The translations under genes and the position numbers were made by a program. The notes below the pieces were generated by a model, which did not search any database, was not told the origin of the DNA, and saw only the letters and a program-made list of their open reading frames with translations. A stretch of 64,000 nt of DNA, from contig NZ_BMWB01000018.1 in the NCBI RefSeq assembly GCF_014651015.1, positions 106,217 through 170,216 on the forward strand. The letters run 5' to 3'. The stretch is from Streptomyces xantholiticus (GTDB lineage: Bacteria > Actinomycetota > Actinomycetes > Streptomycetales > Streptomycetaceae). Shown here piece after piece: positions 1 to 7,353 of this stretch. Numbering within the stretch: the first letter of the stretch is position 1; each line of letters starts with the position of its first letter.

Positions 1-397
1 TCGGGTCGTCCTGCTTCGGCTTCTCCTCCGCCGGCAGCCAGCCGCCGGGGTCCTTGAAGACGACGACATCGCCCCGCTCCGGCTTCGAGCCGAACCACGG
101 GGTGAGTTTGTCCACCAGGACCCGGTCCTGGATCCTGATCGTCTGCTCCATGGAGCCCGACGGGATCACGAAGGCCTGCACGAGGAACGTCTTCAGCACC
201 AGGGCTATGAGGAGCGCCACCGTGATCAGGACGGGTATCTCCTTCATCGCGGAGCGGCGCCGTTTTCTCTTGACCTTCTGCGCCAGCCTGCGCCGCTCGG
301 CCCGGCCGGGCAGCGGTCGGGCGCCGTTGGTGGGCCGGGTCCCGGTCGGGAGCCGGGTGTCCGCCCGGTGGCTGGGGCTGCGCCCGCGGTTACCCAT
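1..397 (-). CDS. sipX: Type I signal peptidase, SipX-like (C-terminus cut by window edge)
   Basis: Membrane-bound serine/lysine protease that removes signal peptides from exported proteins outside the membrane. Only the first ~132 residues are in the window. A basic N-terminal stretch (residues 30-50) precedes one membrane span (about 53-72). The catalytic-serine box follows, with the motif SGSMEQ and Ser82 as nucleophile; the lysine box lies beyond the edge. The ATG overlaps the stop of the upstream signal peptidase by 8 bp, so the two are translationally coupled. Streptomycetes carry four tandem sip genes after rplS, and this is the second. The family is certain; the X assignment rests on gene order. 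Confidence 0.9.
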   Translation of the reverse strand, partial: MGNRGRSPSHRADTRLPTGTRPTNGARPLPGRAERRRLAQKVKRKRRRSAMKEIPVLITVALLIALVLKTFLVQAFVIPSGSMEQTIRIQDRVLVDKLTPWFGSKPERGDVVVFKDPGGWLPAEEKPKQDDP

Positions 398-1184
398 GGG
401 CGCCGCCCGGGGGTGCGCCGGGCACACCGGAGAACGAGTCGGTCGCGGCGATGCCCGACCAGCGGCCGACGGGCCAGCCGATCCAGTCCACCCGTCCGAC
501 CACCATGTCGACGGGCACCATGCCACCGCCCGGCCGCCCGAGGTGGTCCCTGGAGTCACGCGAGTTGCTGCGGTGGTCCCCCATGACCCAGAGCGTCCCC
601 TTCGGAACGACGATGTCGAAGGCCACCTCGGAGGGCACGCCGTCGGGGTGCAGATATCTCTCGTCGACCGGTACGCCGTTCACCTCGACCCTGCCCCCCT
701 TGTCGCAGCAGACCACCCGGTCACCGCCCACGCCCACCACCCGCTTGACGAAATCGGTCTCCGCCGGCTCGGCGAGTCCGAGTACGGCGAGCCCCTCTCG
801 TACTACGGAACTGACCGGATTTTCAGTCACTTCTTCCTGCACGAAGGAGCCCGTGCCGTCGAAGACGATCACATCGCCGCGTCGGGGCTCTGCGTCGAAA
901 CGGTACGCCAGCTTGTTCACCAGCACCCGGTCACCGACCTGGAGTGTGGGCTCCATGGAGCTGCTCGGGATCTGGAAGGGCTGGATCACGAAGTGGCTCA
1001 ACAGCAGCACGAAGACCGTGCAGGCGGCACCGATCAGCCCCGCCGTGCGCAGGGACATCGGGCCGCGCCGATCGCGGTGCCGCGAAAGGCGGTAACGACG
1101 CGCGGAGCGCGACCCCTCTTCCTCGGCCCCGTCCTTCGGGGTGGAAGAGCGGTCGCGCTCCGTGTGCTGTGCGTCGGTGTCCAT
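390..1184 (-). CDS. sipW: Type I signal peptidase, SipW-like
   Basis: 264-residue signal peptidase I. A charged N-terminus is followed by one membrane segment (about residues 47-68), then the nucleophile box SSSMEPT (Ser76), the general-base lysine box DFVKRVVG (Lys147), and the conserved MGDHRSNSRDSR box near residues 201-212. I see no clear second membrane span at the C-terminus, which ends in a Gly/Pro-rich tail. It lies directly downstream of rplS, in the order rplS-sipW-sipX known from Streptomyces, and overlaps the next sip gene by 8 bp. Having several signal peptidases fits the very large secretome of the genus. The symbol is assigned by position. Confidence 0.92.
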   Translation of the reverse strand: MDTDAQHTERDRSSTPKDGAEEEGSRSARRYRLSRHRDRRGPMSLRTAGLIGAACTVFVLLLSHFVIQPFQIPSSSMEPTLQVGDRVLVNKLAYRFDAEPRRGDVIVFDGTGSFVQEEVTENPVSSVVREGLAVLGLAEPAETDFVKRVVGVGGDRVVCCDKGGRVEVNGVPVDERYLHPDGVPSEVAFDIVVPKGTLWVMGDHRSNSRDSRDHLGRPGGGMVPVDMVVGRVDWIGWPVGRWSGIAATDSFSGVPGAPPGGAHG

Positions 1185-1256
1185 CGGGGGCAGAGCCTAT
1201 CCGGCCGCCCTGTGACCGGTTGAACCGAAGCGTCGTCGCGGCTGTGAGCCCAGGGC

Positions 1257-1607
1257 TCAGTTGTCGCGCTTCTCCTTGATCTTGGCGGCCTTGCCGCGCA
1301 GCTCACGGAGGTAGTACAGCTTGGCGCGACGGACGTCACCGCGGGTGACGAGCTCGATCTTCTCGAAGATCGGGCTGTGCACCGGGAAGGTGCGCTCCAC
1401 GCCGACGGAGAAGGAGACCTTGCGGACCGTGAAGGTCTCGCTCACGCCCGCGCCCTGGCGGCGGATGACGACGCCCTTGAACTGCTGGATACGGGAGCGG
1501 TTGCCCTCGATGACGCGAACGTGGACGTTCACGGTGTCACCGGGACGGAAGGCCGGGACGTCGCTGCGCAGCGAAGCCGCGTTGACGTTGTCGAGCAGGT
1601 GAGCCAT
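1257..1607 (-). CDS. rplS: 50S ribosomal protein L19
   Basis: 116-residue L19, located at the 30S-50S interface. The product starts MAHLLDNVNA, and the family core (FRPGDTVNVHVRVIEG, then RIQQFKGVVIRRQG) is intact, ending in the basic tail AAKIKEKRDN. I chose the ATG at 1607 rather than an in-frame start nine codons upstream because it matches the usual L19 N-terminus. It is the fifth gene of the leftward rpsP-khpA-rimM-trmD-rplS cluster, with 128 bp separating it from trmD; a weak 6-bp hairpin (1696-1710) lies in that gap. The signal peptidases follow directly downstream. Confidence 0.97.
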   Translation of the reverse strand: MAHLLDNVNAASLRSDVPAFRPGDTVNVHVRVIEGNRSRIQQFKGVVIRRQGAGVSETFTVRKVSFSVGVERTFPVHSPIFEKIELVTRGDVRRAKLYYLRELRGKAAKIKEKRDN

Positions 1608-1735
1608 GGTGGTCTGCTTCCTCGCCGATGCCACAGGTCATCAGCGGAATGTCGTGATGAGAAGAGGGTGCTCGCGCGTCGGGCGGGCGTCGTTCCCCCT
1701 GTGGCAGGGGCGCCGGCCGGACGTACAGCAGCGGC

Positions 1736-2557
1736 TCATTCTTCCACGGCCTCGGGCCTGCGCCAAAATCGGCCGCCGGGCTCCGGTGCCCAGCCGAGTA
1801 TCGACAGGGTCTCGCGGTCCTTCTTGTCGAAGGCCGCCGGGTCCAGGCGCTCGATCAGGTCCGGCCTGTTTGCGGCGGTGCGGGCCAGCGCCTCGTCGCG
1901 TCGCCAGCGCGCGATCTTCCCGTGGTGGCCACTGATCAGCACCTCGGGGATCTCGCGCCCGCGCCAGACGGGCGGCTTGGTGTAGACGGGGCCCTCCAGC
2001 AGGTTCGCCATCGCGCCGGGGGCGAAGGAGTCGTCACGGTGCGACTCGGCGTTGCCGAGGACACCCGGCAACAGGCGCGCCACGGCCTCGGTGACGACCA
2101 GCACCGCCGCCTCGCCACCGGCCAGCACGTAGTCGCCGATGGACACCTCGCAGACCGGCATACGGGTCGCGTACTCGTCGACGACGCGGCGGTCGATGCC
2201 CTCGTAGCGGGCGGGCGTGAAGATCAGCCAGGGACGCTCGGAGAGTTCGACGGCGAGCTCCTGGGTGAAGGGCCTCCCGCTGGGGGTGGGGACCACGAGA
2301 ACCGGGCCGTGGGCGCCCGCTTCGTAGCCGCTCGCCAGGACGTCGTCGAGGGCCTCGCCCCACGGCTCTGTCTTCATGACCATGCCGGGGCCGCCGCCGT
2401 ACGGGGTGTCGTCCACGGTGTTGTGCCGGTCGTACGTCCACTCACGCAGATCATGCACGTGGACGCCGAGCTGCCCGCGGGCGCGGGCCTTGCCGACCAG
2501 GGAGACGTTCAGCGGCTCCAGGTACTCGGGGAAGATCGTGACGACGTCGAGACGCAT
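1736..2557 (-). CDS. trmD: tRNA (guanine37-N1)-methyltransferase TrmD
   Basis: 273-residue SPOUT-class enzyme that uses S-adenosylmethionine to make m1G37 next to the anticodon, which prevents +1 frameshifting. Visible motifs are the N-terminus MRLDVVTIFPEYL, the DDTPYGGGPGMVMK segment, and the trefoil-knot signature SIGDYVLAGGEAA. The start codon shares one base with the rimM stop (TGATG), so the pair is coupled, as in most bacteria. Length is slightly above the E. coli form, with an actinobacterial C-terminal extension ending in an Arg/Glu-rich tail. Confidence 0.98.
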   Translation of the reverse strand: MRLDVVTIFPEYLEPLNVSLVGKARARGQLGVHVHDLREWTYDRHNTVDDTPYGGGPGMVMKTEPWGEALDDVLASGYEAGAHGPVLVVPTPSGRPFTQELAVELSERPWLIFTPARYEGIDRRVVDEYATRMPVCEVSIGDYVLAGGEAAVLVVTEAVARLLPGVLGNAESHRDDSFAPGAMANLLEGPVYTKPPVWRGREIPEVLISGHHGKIARWRRDEALARTAANRPDLIERLDPAAFDKKDRETLSILGWAPEPGGRFWRRPEAVEE

Positions 2558-3114
2558 CAGGACTCGTCCTTTGCCGCGTCACGGCTGCTTGCCACCTCTG
2601 CCTCACCGCCGTCGAGCAGCCCCCTCGGCGGGTCGATCACGGCCCGCTGCTCCTCCAGGTCGATCTCGGTGACGATCTCCTGGACGAACGGGATCATCAC
2701 CTCGCTGCCGTCGGGCCGCTCCACGATGAACAGGTCCTGCGAGGGCAGGTGGCTGATCTCGGTGATCCGGCCGATCTCCGTGCCGTCCGCCAGCACCACG
2801 TCGAGGTCCATCAGCTGGTGGTCGTAGTACTCGTCGGGGTCCTCGGGCAGTTCCTCCGGGTCCACCTCGGCGATCAGCAGAGTGTTGCGCAGCGCCTCCG
2901 CCGCGTTGCGATCGCCCACGCCCTCGAAGCGCAGCAGCAGCCGTGAGCTGTGCACCCTGCCGCTCTCGATGGTCAGCGGCCCTGCGGCGGCCGGGTCGGT
3001 GGCCAGCACGGCGCCGGGCCCGAGCCGGAGCTCCGGCTCGTCCGTGCGCACCTCGACGGTGACCTCGCCCTTGACGCCGTGGGCGCGGCCGATCCGCGCC
3101 ACTACCAGCTGCAC
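2557..3114 (-). CDS. rimM: 16S rRNA processing protein RimM
   Basis: 185-residue assembly factor for the 30S head domain that works with S19. The N-terminal RimM barrel begins MQLVVARIGRAHGVKGEV; the second, PRC-like barrel contains the typical FIVERPDGSEVMIPFVQEIV stretch. The start is a GTG at 3114, preceded at a good distance by GAAGGAGA; frames further upstream are non-homologous sequence. A strong hairpin (3141-3173) sits between khpA and this gene, 27 bp before the start codon. It overlaps trmD by one base. Confidence 0.96.
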   Translation of the reverse strand: MQLVVARIGRAHGVKGEVTVEVRTDEPELRLGPGAVLATDPAAAGPLTIESGRVHSSRLLLRFEGVGDRNAAEALRNTLLIAEVDPEELPEDPDEYYDHQLMDLDVVLADGTEIGRITEISHLPSQDLFIVERPDGSEVMIPFVQEIVTEIDLEEQRAVIDPPRGLLDGGEAEVASSRDAAKDES

Positions 3115-3140
3115 CTGTATGTCTCCTTCGATACGACTAC

Positions 3141-3173
3141 GGGCCGGGGAAGGCCGACGGCCCTCCCCGGCCC
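3141..3173 (-). terminator. Intercistronic hairpin between khpA and rimM
   Basis: A perfect 10-bp G/C stem (3141-3150 with 3164-3173) encloses a second GGCC/GGCC pairing. No T-run follows on the transcribed strand, and the rimM ribosome-binding site begins shortly after it. It could attenuate transcription, stabilise the upstream ribosomal message, or act as a processing site. It is a visible structure with inferred function. Confidence 0.55.
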
Positions 3174-3208
3174 GAGCCGGCGCATCCAAGCAAAAACAGC
3201 CAACTTGT

Positions 3209-3448
3209 TCAGCGGGCCTGATCCACGTCGACGAGGTCGACGCGGATGCCACGGCCGCCGATGGCGCCCACGACGGTGCGCAGGGCGCGCGCGGTGCGGC
3301 CATTGCGGCCGATCACCTTACCGAGGTCGTCGGGGTGGACCCGGACCTCGAGCACACGCCCGCGGCGCAGGTTGCGAGAAGCCACCTGCACTTCGTCCGG
3401 GTTGTCGACGATGCCCTTCACGAGGTGCTCGAGAGCCTCCTCGAGCAT
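3209..3448 (-). CDS. khpA: KH-domain RNA-binding protein KhpA
   Basis: 79-residue single-KH protein. The family is a small RNA chaperone that, in Gram-positive bacteria, pairs with KhpB/Jag and binds many transcripts. The GxxG loop is clear in the segment GKVIGRNGRTARALR (about residues 43-57). It sits two bases downstream of rpsP and upstream of rimM, its conserved place in Firmicutes and Actinobacteria. Nothing is missing for the family, which is usually 75-80 residues. Confidence 0.95.
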   Translation of the reverse strand: MLEEALEHLVKGIVDNPDEVQVASRNLRRGRVLEVRVHPDDLGKVIGRNGRTARALRTVVGAIGGRGIRVDLVDVDQAR

Positions 3449-3450
3449 CC

Positions 3451-3894
3451 TCAGGCCTCGGTCGACTCGGTGGACGCGGCGTCGGCCTCGTCCGCCTTCT
3501 TGTCGGCCTTCTTCGCCTTCGGGGTGATGGCCTCACCCTTGGCGTCGTCACCCTCGAGGGCCTTGGCGAAGGCGTCGAAGGAGGCGCGCTTGTCCTCCTT
3601 GGCGGCCGGGGCCAGCAGCGGCTTCTCCGGGGCGGGCAGGCCCTTGACCTTCTGCCAGTCACCGGTGAGCTTCAGGATGGCCAGGACCGGCTCGGTCGGC
3701 TGAGCGCCGACGGACAGCCAGTACTGCGCACGCTCCGAGTCGACCTCGATGCGCGACGGGTTGTACGTCGGGTGGTACAGACCGATCTCCTCGATGGCCC
3801 GGCCGTCACGGCGGGTGCGGGAGTCGGCGACGACGATGCGGTAGTGGGGCTGGCGAATCTTGCCGAGACGCTTCAGCTTGATCTTGACTGCCAC
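3451..3894 (-). CDS. rpsP: 30S ribosomal protein S16
   Basis: 147-residue S16, first gene of the leftward ribosomal/tRNA-modification operon. The conserved body starts MAVKIKLKRLGKIRQPHYRI and includes DSRTRRDGRAIEEIG. About 60 extra residues rich in Lys, Ala and Glu form a C-terminal tail typical of actinobacterial S16. The GTG start at 3894 is preceded by AGGAG about 12 bases upstream; in-frame sequence further 5' shows no ribosomal homology. About 200 bp of non-coding sequence upstream presumably carries the operon promoter; I could not pick it out. Confidence 0.97.
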   Translation of the reverse strand: MAVKIKLKRLGKIRQPHYRIVVADSRTRRDGRAIEEIGLYHPTYNPSRIEVDSERAQYWLSVGAQPTEPVLAILKLTGDWQKVKGLPAPEKPLLAPAAKEDKRASFDAFAKALEGDDAKGEAITPKAKKADKKADEADAASTESTEA

Positions 3895-4091
3895 GGGAGT
3901 GGTGTCTCCTGGTCTTGACGTGGTTGGGCACAACGAGATGCCACGTGGGGTTGCGGTACTCGGGTGCCCGATGGACGCGTCAGCCGGAGGCGAGAGGGTT
4001 CCTGTGCGGCTGTCGAGTACAGCTAGCCATTGTGCCACACACCCGCGACGGCTTCTCACCCGCCCGGGCATACGCGACCCCGCCGACGGCA

Positions 4092-4132
4092 CGGCATACA
4101 GGCCGCCGGTCAGGCCGGCGGCCTGTATGCCG
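4092..4132. terminator. Perfect 18-bp hairpin, likely terminator of the SprT-like gene
   Basis: Two 18-base arms (4092-4109 and 4115-4132) pair perfectly around a 5-base loop. It lies 18 bp past the stop of the gene at 4151-4744 and upstream of the rpsP leader. There is no T-run on either side, so it belongs to the I-shaped terminators common in Streptomyces. Confidence 0.8.
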
Positions 4133-4150
4133 TGGCGCGGGCGCGGACGG

Positions 4151-4744
4151 TCAGTTCGCCGCGCCCACTGCCTCCGGGATCCGGAAGGGCTTTCCGCAGC
4201 CCCCGCAGACGATAGGCGCCTGGGCGAGGACCGAGGGGACCACTCTGACATTGCGGCCGCAGTCGCAGACGGCCTTGACCCGCACGCCGCCGCCCGAGGA
4301 GCCGTGCCGCGCGGCAGGTCCACGGAAGGTGCGCTTGGTGTCGGATGCCGTCGCGACCGTGTGCGCCTTGAGGGCGCGCTGTAGCCGCTCGATGGTGGGG
4401 CGGTACCGCCGCTTGGCCTCCGGGTTGAGCACGACCAGCGAGAAACCGCTGCTCGGGTGCGGCTCCTCCACGTGGTCCAAGCCCATCTCCTCGGCGATCG
4501 CGAGGAAGCGGCGGTTGTGGTAGCGGCCGGCGCGTGAGGTGTCGCGGACTCCTCGCGCGGCGGCGATGCCGTGGACTGCCTCGTGGAGCAGTCGCTCGAA
4601 GGAGAGTTCCGCGCCGCAGGCGGACGAGGACTCTCCGATCAGGGACTCTGGCGCGGCAAGATCCGGCAGCTCGGGGTGGTGCCGCTGAATGTCGGCCCAC
4701 GCCTGTGCCAGCTCTGCGGCGAGAACAGGTGGTGTCGTGCTCAC
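4151..4744 (-). CDS. SprT-like zinc-binding protein (conserved hypothetical)
   Basis: 197-residue protein. A metalloprotease-like HEAVH motif lies at residues 54-58, and a four-cysteine ribbon at the C-terminus (Cys160, Cys162, Cys180, Cys183) resembles the zinc ribbon of SprT-family proteins. I do not know an assigned function; SprT relatives include DNA-repair proteases such as SPRTN. The GTG at 4744 was chosen because the sequence becomes homologue-like from MSTTPPVLAAELA; an ATG 51 bases upstream is possible. It is followed by its own hairpin and preceded by the remains of a proS gene. Confidence 0.75.
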   Translation of the reverse strand: MSTTPPVLAAELAQAWADIQRHHPELPDLAAPESLIGESSSACGAELSFERLLHEAVHGIAAARGVRDTSRAGRYHNRRFLAIAEEMGLDHVEEPHPSSGFSLVVLNPEAKRRYRPTIERLQRALKAHTVATASDTKRTFRGPAARHGSSGGGVRVKAVCDCGRNVRVVPSVLAQAPIVCGGCGKPFRIPEAVGAAN

Positions 4745-4886
4745 GTCGTGATAACGAGCCGGAGGGCCGTCGGGTTCCATTCCGGGCCATCCCAAATAAT
4801 TTGCACGTACCAGTCAGTTGCCATCAGTTGCCGTTGATGCGTCCTGACGCGGTCGGGTGGGCCGATCTGTGGAGAACTCTCACAGG

Positions 4887-6282
4887 TCACACCATGTCGG
4901 GATGTGGCGGTTCCGCCACCAGGAGGGCCGGCGGTCGGTGCGACCGGGCCACCACGGCGACAGTACCGGGCACGTCGTCCGCATCGGGCACCGACCCGTC
5001 CTCCGTGACGAGGCAGCGCACAGGAGACCGCCTGCTCCGCGAGCTTCGCCTCGCCCTCCTCGCGCGGCGTCGCCCACGGGATGCGCGCCCAGCCGCCGGC
5101 GTCCGCCGCCTCCTCGATGGTGGTGACGTCGCTCGTGGGGGACTCCCGGCGCACCCGGGACTGCCGGAGCAGCAGCGCCTGGTCGCCCTCGAGGATCTTC
5201 GGCAGCAGCGCGGCGAGCGATTCGATGCTCACCGGCTCCTTCCCTCCCGGGGTACGGCGGGCCGGCATCGCGGGACCCGCCTCCAGGACCCTGGGGCCGA
5301 TCTCGATCCGTACCGGCATGTCCTTGATCTCCCAGTCGACCGCACGGCGGCCGAACGGCGTGTCCACCCCATCGTCCACCTGCACCCGCAGGCGCGGCGC
5401 CTTGAGCGCCTCACCGATCTCCCTGACTGGCGACGGCTTCGTCGCCCTGGACGGCCATGACCACCACCTGCACGGCCGCCGGCCGCGGCGGCACACGGAG
5501 TCCGTCGACGACTGCCGGACCGGCTCCTTTTGCCCGTCCTTCGACAGGCACGAGGTGTGGAAGGCCTTGGCGAAGCTGGTGCCGGGTTCGTGACCGGTGC
5601 CCATCTGCAGCGCCTTGCCGTCGCCCGTCGTCCCTTCCGGGTGGAGGGTGTTGACGGCACCGGCGAACCACTCGCGGGGCGTCTTGCGGCCCAGGACCAC
5701 ATCGGTGCCGAGGACGTTCACCATGAGGTCCGCGCACACCTCCCGGTGGATGCAGGCGGCACAGCCCCTGGCGTCCTCGGACGTGACGTGCGCGGTGTGG
5801 CCCTCCTGCCGGAGGAATTCGGTCGTCCGCAGGAAGACCCGCGGCCGCATCTCCCAACGGACCATGCGCGCCCACTGGTTGATCAGCAGCGGCAGATCCC
5901 GGTAGCTCTGCACCCCCTGGGAGAACTGGTCGTTGATGATCACCTCGGAGGTGGGACGCACCACGACCGGCCCCTCGAGCTCCCTGCCGCCACCGTGCGT
6001 GACCACCGCCGGCTCGGGCGCGAAGCCCTCGACGTGCTCGGCCTCGCGAGTCGGGTAAGACTGGGGGATGAAGAGCGGGAAGCAGGCGTTCGACGCACCC
6101 GCGTCCTTGATGCGGGCGTCCATCTCCTGCTGCATCCGCTCCCACAGGCCGTAGCAGTACGGTCGGATGACCCTGGTGCCGCGCACCGGGCCGTTGTCCG
6201 CCGGTTCGGCCTTGTTGATCAGGTCCTGGTACCAGCGCGGGAAGTCGTGCGACCGGGGCGTGAGAACGGGTGCCTTGGCCAT
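4887..6282 (-). pseudogene. proS: Degraded type-3 prolyl-tRNA synthetase
   Basis: The N-terminal half reads as a ProRS beginning MAKAPVLTPRSHDFPRWYQ at the ATG at 6282, with recognisable class II motif 1/2 regions. Three lesions break it: a deletion of about 20 codons with a frame change near 5500, removing sequence up to motif 3; a roughly 2-base net deletion near 5425-5431 that restores the first frame; and one extra base near 5022, after which the tail (VRCLVTEDGSVP) continues in a third frame to a TGA at 4887. Substitutions have accumulated in normally invariant stretches, such as RPTSEVIINDQF and TTEFLRQEGH. It cannot make an active enzyme; a functional proS must lie elsewhere. Lesions are judged against my memory of intact Streptomyces homologues. 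Confidence 0.88.
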
Positions 6283-6492
6283 GGCCGGCATCGTACGGCG
6301 GTGACACGGGACCTGTGCGTGAATCGGCCAGGTTGCCGGGGCTCCGGCCCAGGCGCAGAAGCAGTGCCGCACAACCTCTGGACGTGGGGACGCCCACGGA
6401 GTTCCCTGGCATACGGGGAAGCGCGGAGCGTACGCACACGGGGGCTGACCTTCAGGGCACAACAGACCTCTCGGCGGATTGGGGCGCTTTCG

Positions 6493-7293
6493 ATGACATC
6501 CACGCTCGTCCAGCACCGACGCCACAAGGCGTCGGCGTCCTCTGCGGAGGCAGGCACACGAGCCCGGGACTGGGCCGAGATCCAGGAACGCATGCTGGTG
6601 CCGCTCTACGAAGCGGTCTACGAACGCCTCGAGGTGGGCACCGGCACACGACTGCTGGGACTGGGCTGCGGCTCCGGCCTCGCCCTGCTGATGGCGAGGA
6701 CCCGCGGTGCGACCGTGACGGGCGTCGACACCGACCACCACCGACTCGCCCTCGCACGGGAACGCATGGAGAGCAGCCCGGCGGCCCGGCTGCTCGACGG
6801 CGACGCCGCCGCGGCGGCAGCGGCCGGGACCGGCTACAACCTCATCACCGCCTTCCAGCCGATCGGCTCCGGCACCGGCGACGCAGAGCGGCTGGAACAG
6901 GTGCTCAGGGAGTCGGTCGGCCTCGCGGAGCGCAGGAGCGTCGTCGTCCTCACCGGATGGGGCCCGCCGGAGCGGTGCGCCACGTCCGGGGTGCTGCGGG
7001 TCGCCGGTGAGCGCAGGCGATCGGCCCACCGCGACGCCCTGGAGGACATCGCCGGGCGTGCCGGCCTCAACCCGGACGGCTCGGGCCGGGTGGCCTGCCC
7101 CTTCGGATACGCCGACACGGACAGCGCGGTACGGGGACTGCTGTCGACCGGGCTCTACGACGCGGCCGTACGGGAGACCGACCTCGCGCGGGTGGAGAAG
7201 GAGATCGCCGAGGCGCTCCACGACCACCGGCGGCCCGACGGCACGGTCTGGATGCCCAACGTCTTCCGCTATCTGATCGCCCGCACGTCCTGA
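6493..7293 (+). CDS. Class I SAM-dependent methyltransferase
   Basis: 266-residue protein with a Rossmann-type methyltransferase fold. The glycine-rich motif I, LGLGCGSG, lies at residues 55-62, and the acidic end of strand beta2 at VTGVDTDHH (Asp79). The substrate is not evident. The ATG at 6493 follows about 210 bp of non-coding sequence shared with the divergent proS pseudogene. The C-terminal motif FRYLIARTS is shared with Streptomyces homologues next to ffh. A strong hairpin follows within 15 bp. Family confident, role unknown. Confidence 0.85.
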   Translation: MTSTLVQHRRHKASASSAEAGTRARDWAEIQERMLVPLYEAVYERLEVGTGTRLLGLGCGSGLALLMARTRGATVTGVDTDHHRLALARERMESSPAARLLDGDAAAAAAAGTGYNLITAFQPIGSGTGDAERLEQVLRESVGLAERRSVVVLTGWGPPERCATSGVLRVAGERRRSAHRDALEDIAGRAGLNPDGSGRVACPFGYADTDSAVRGLLSTGLYDAAVRETDLARVEKEIAEALHDHRRPDGTVWMPNVFRYLIARTS

Positions 7294-7307
7294 CCCCGGT
7301 ACGACAA

Positions 7308-7334
7308 GGCCCGCGACCGTGGCGGTCGCGGGCC
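7308..7334. terminator. Bidirectional hairpin between methyltransferase and ffh
   Basis: Perfect 12-bp stem (7308-7319 with 7323-7334) and a 3-base loop, between the converging 3' ends of the methyltransferase (stop 7293) and ffh (stop 7354). It is placed to serve both transcripts. Confidence 0.85.
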
Positions 7335-7353
7335 CTCTCGGCTGTCTGTCGGA

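Noticed and set aside
1696..1710. Small hairpin between trmD and rplS as a terminator
   Set aside because: Only a 6-bp stem with no T-run, within a conserved operon; not listed as a separate feature.
4741..7227. An 828-codon frame as a single intact proS fusion protein
   Set aside because: Only part resembles ProRS, the conserved parts change frame three times, and the upstream portion is antisense to the methyltransferase gene.
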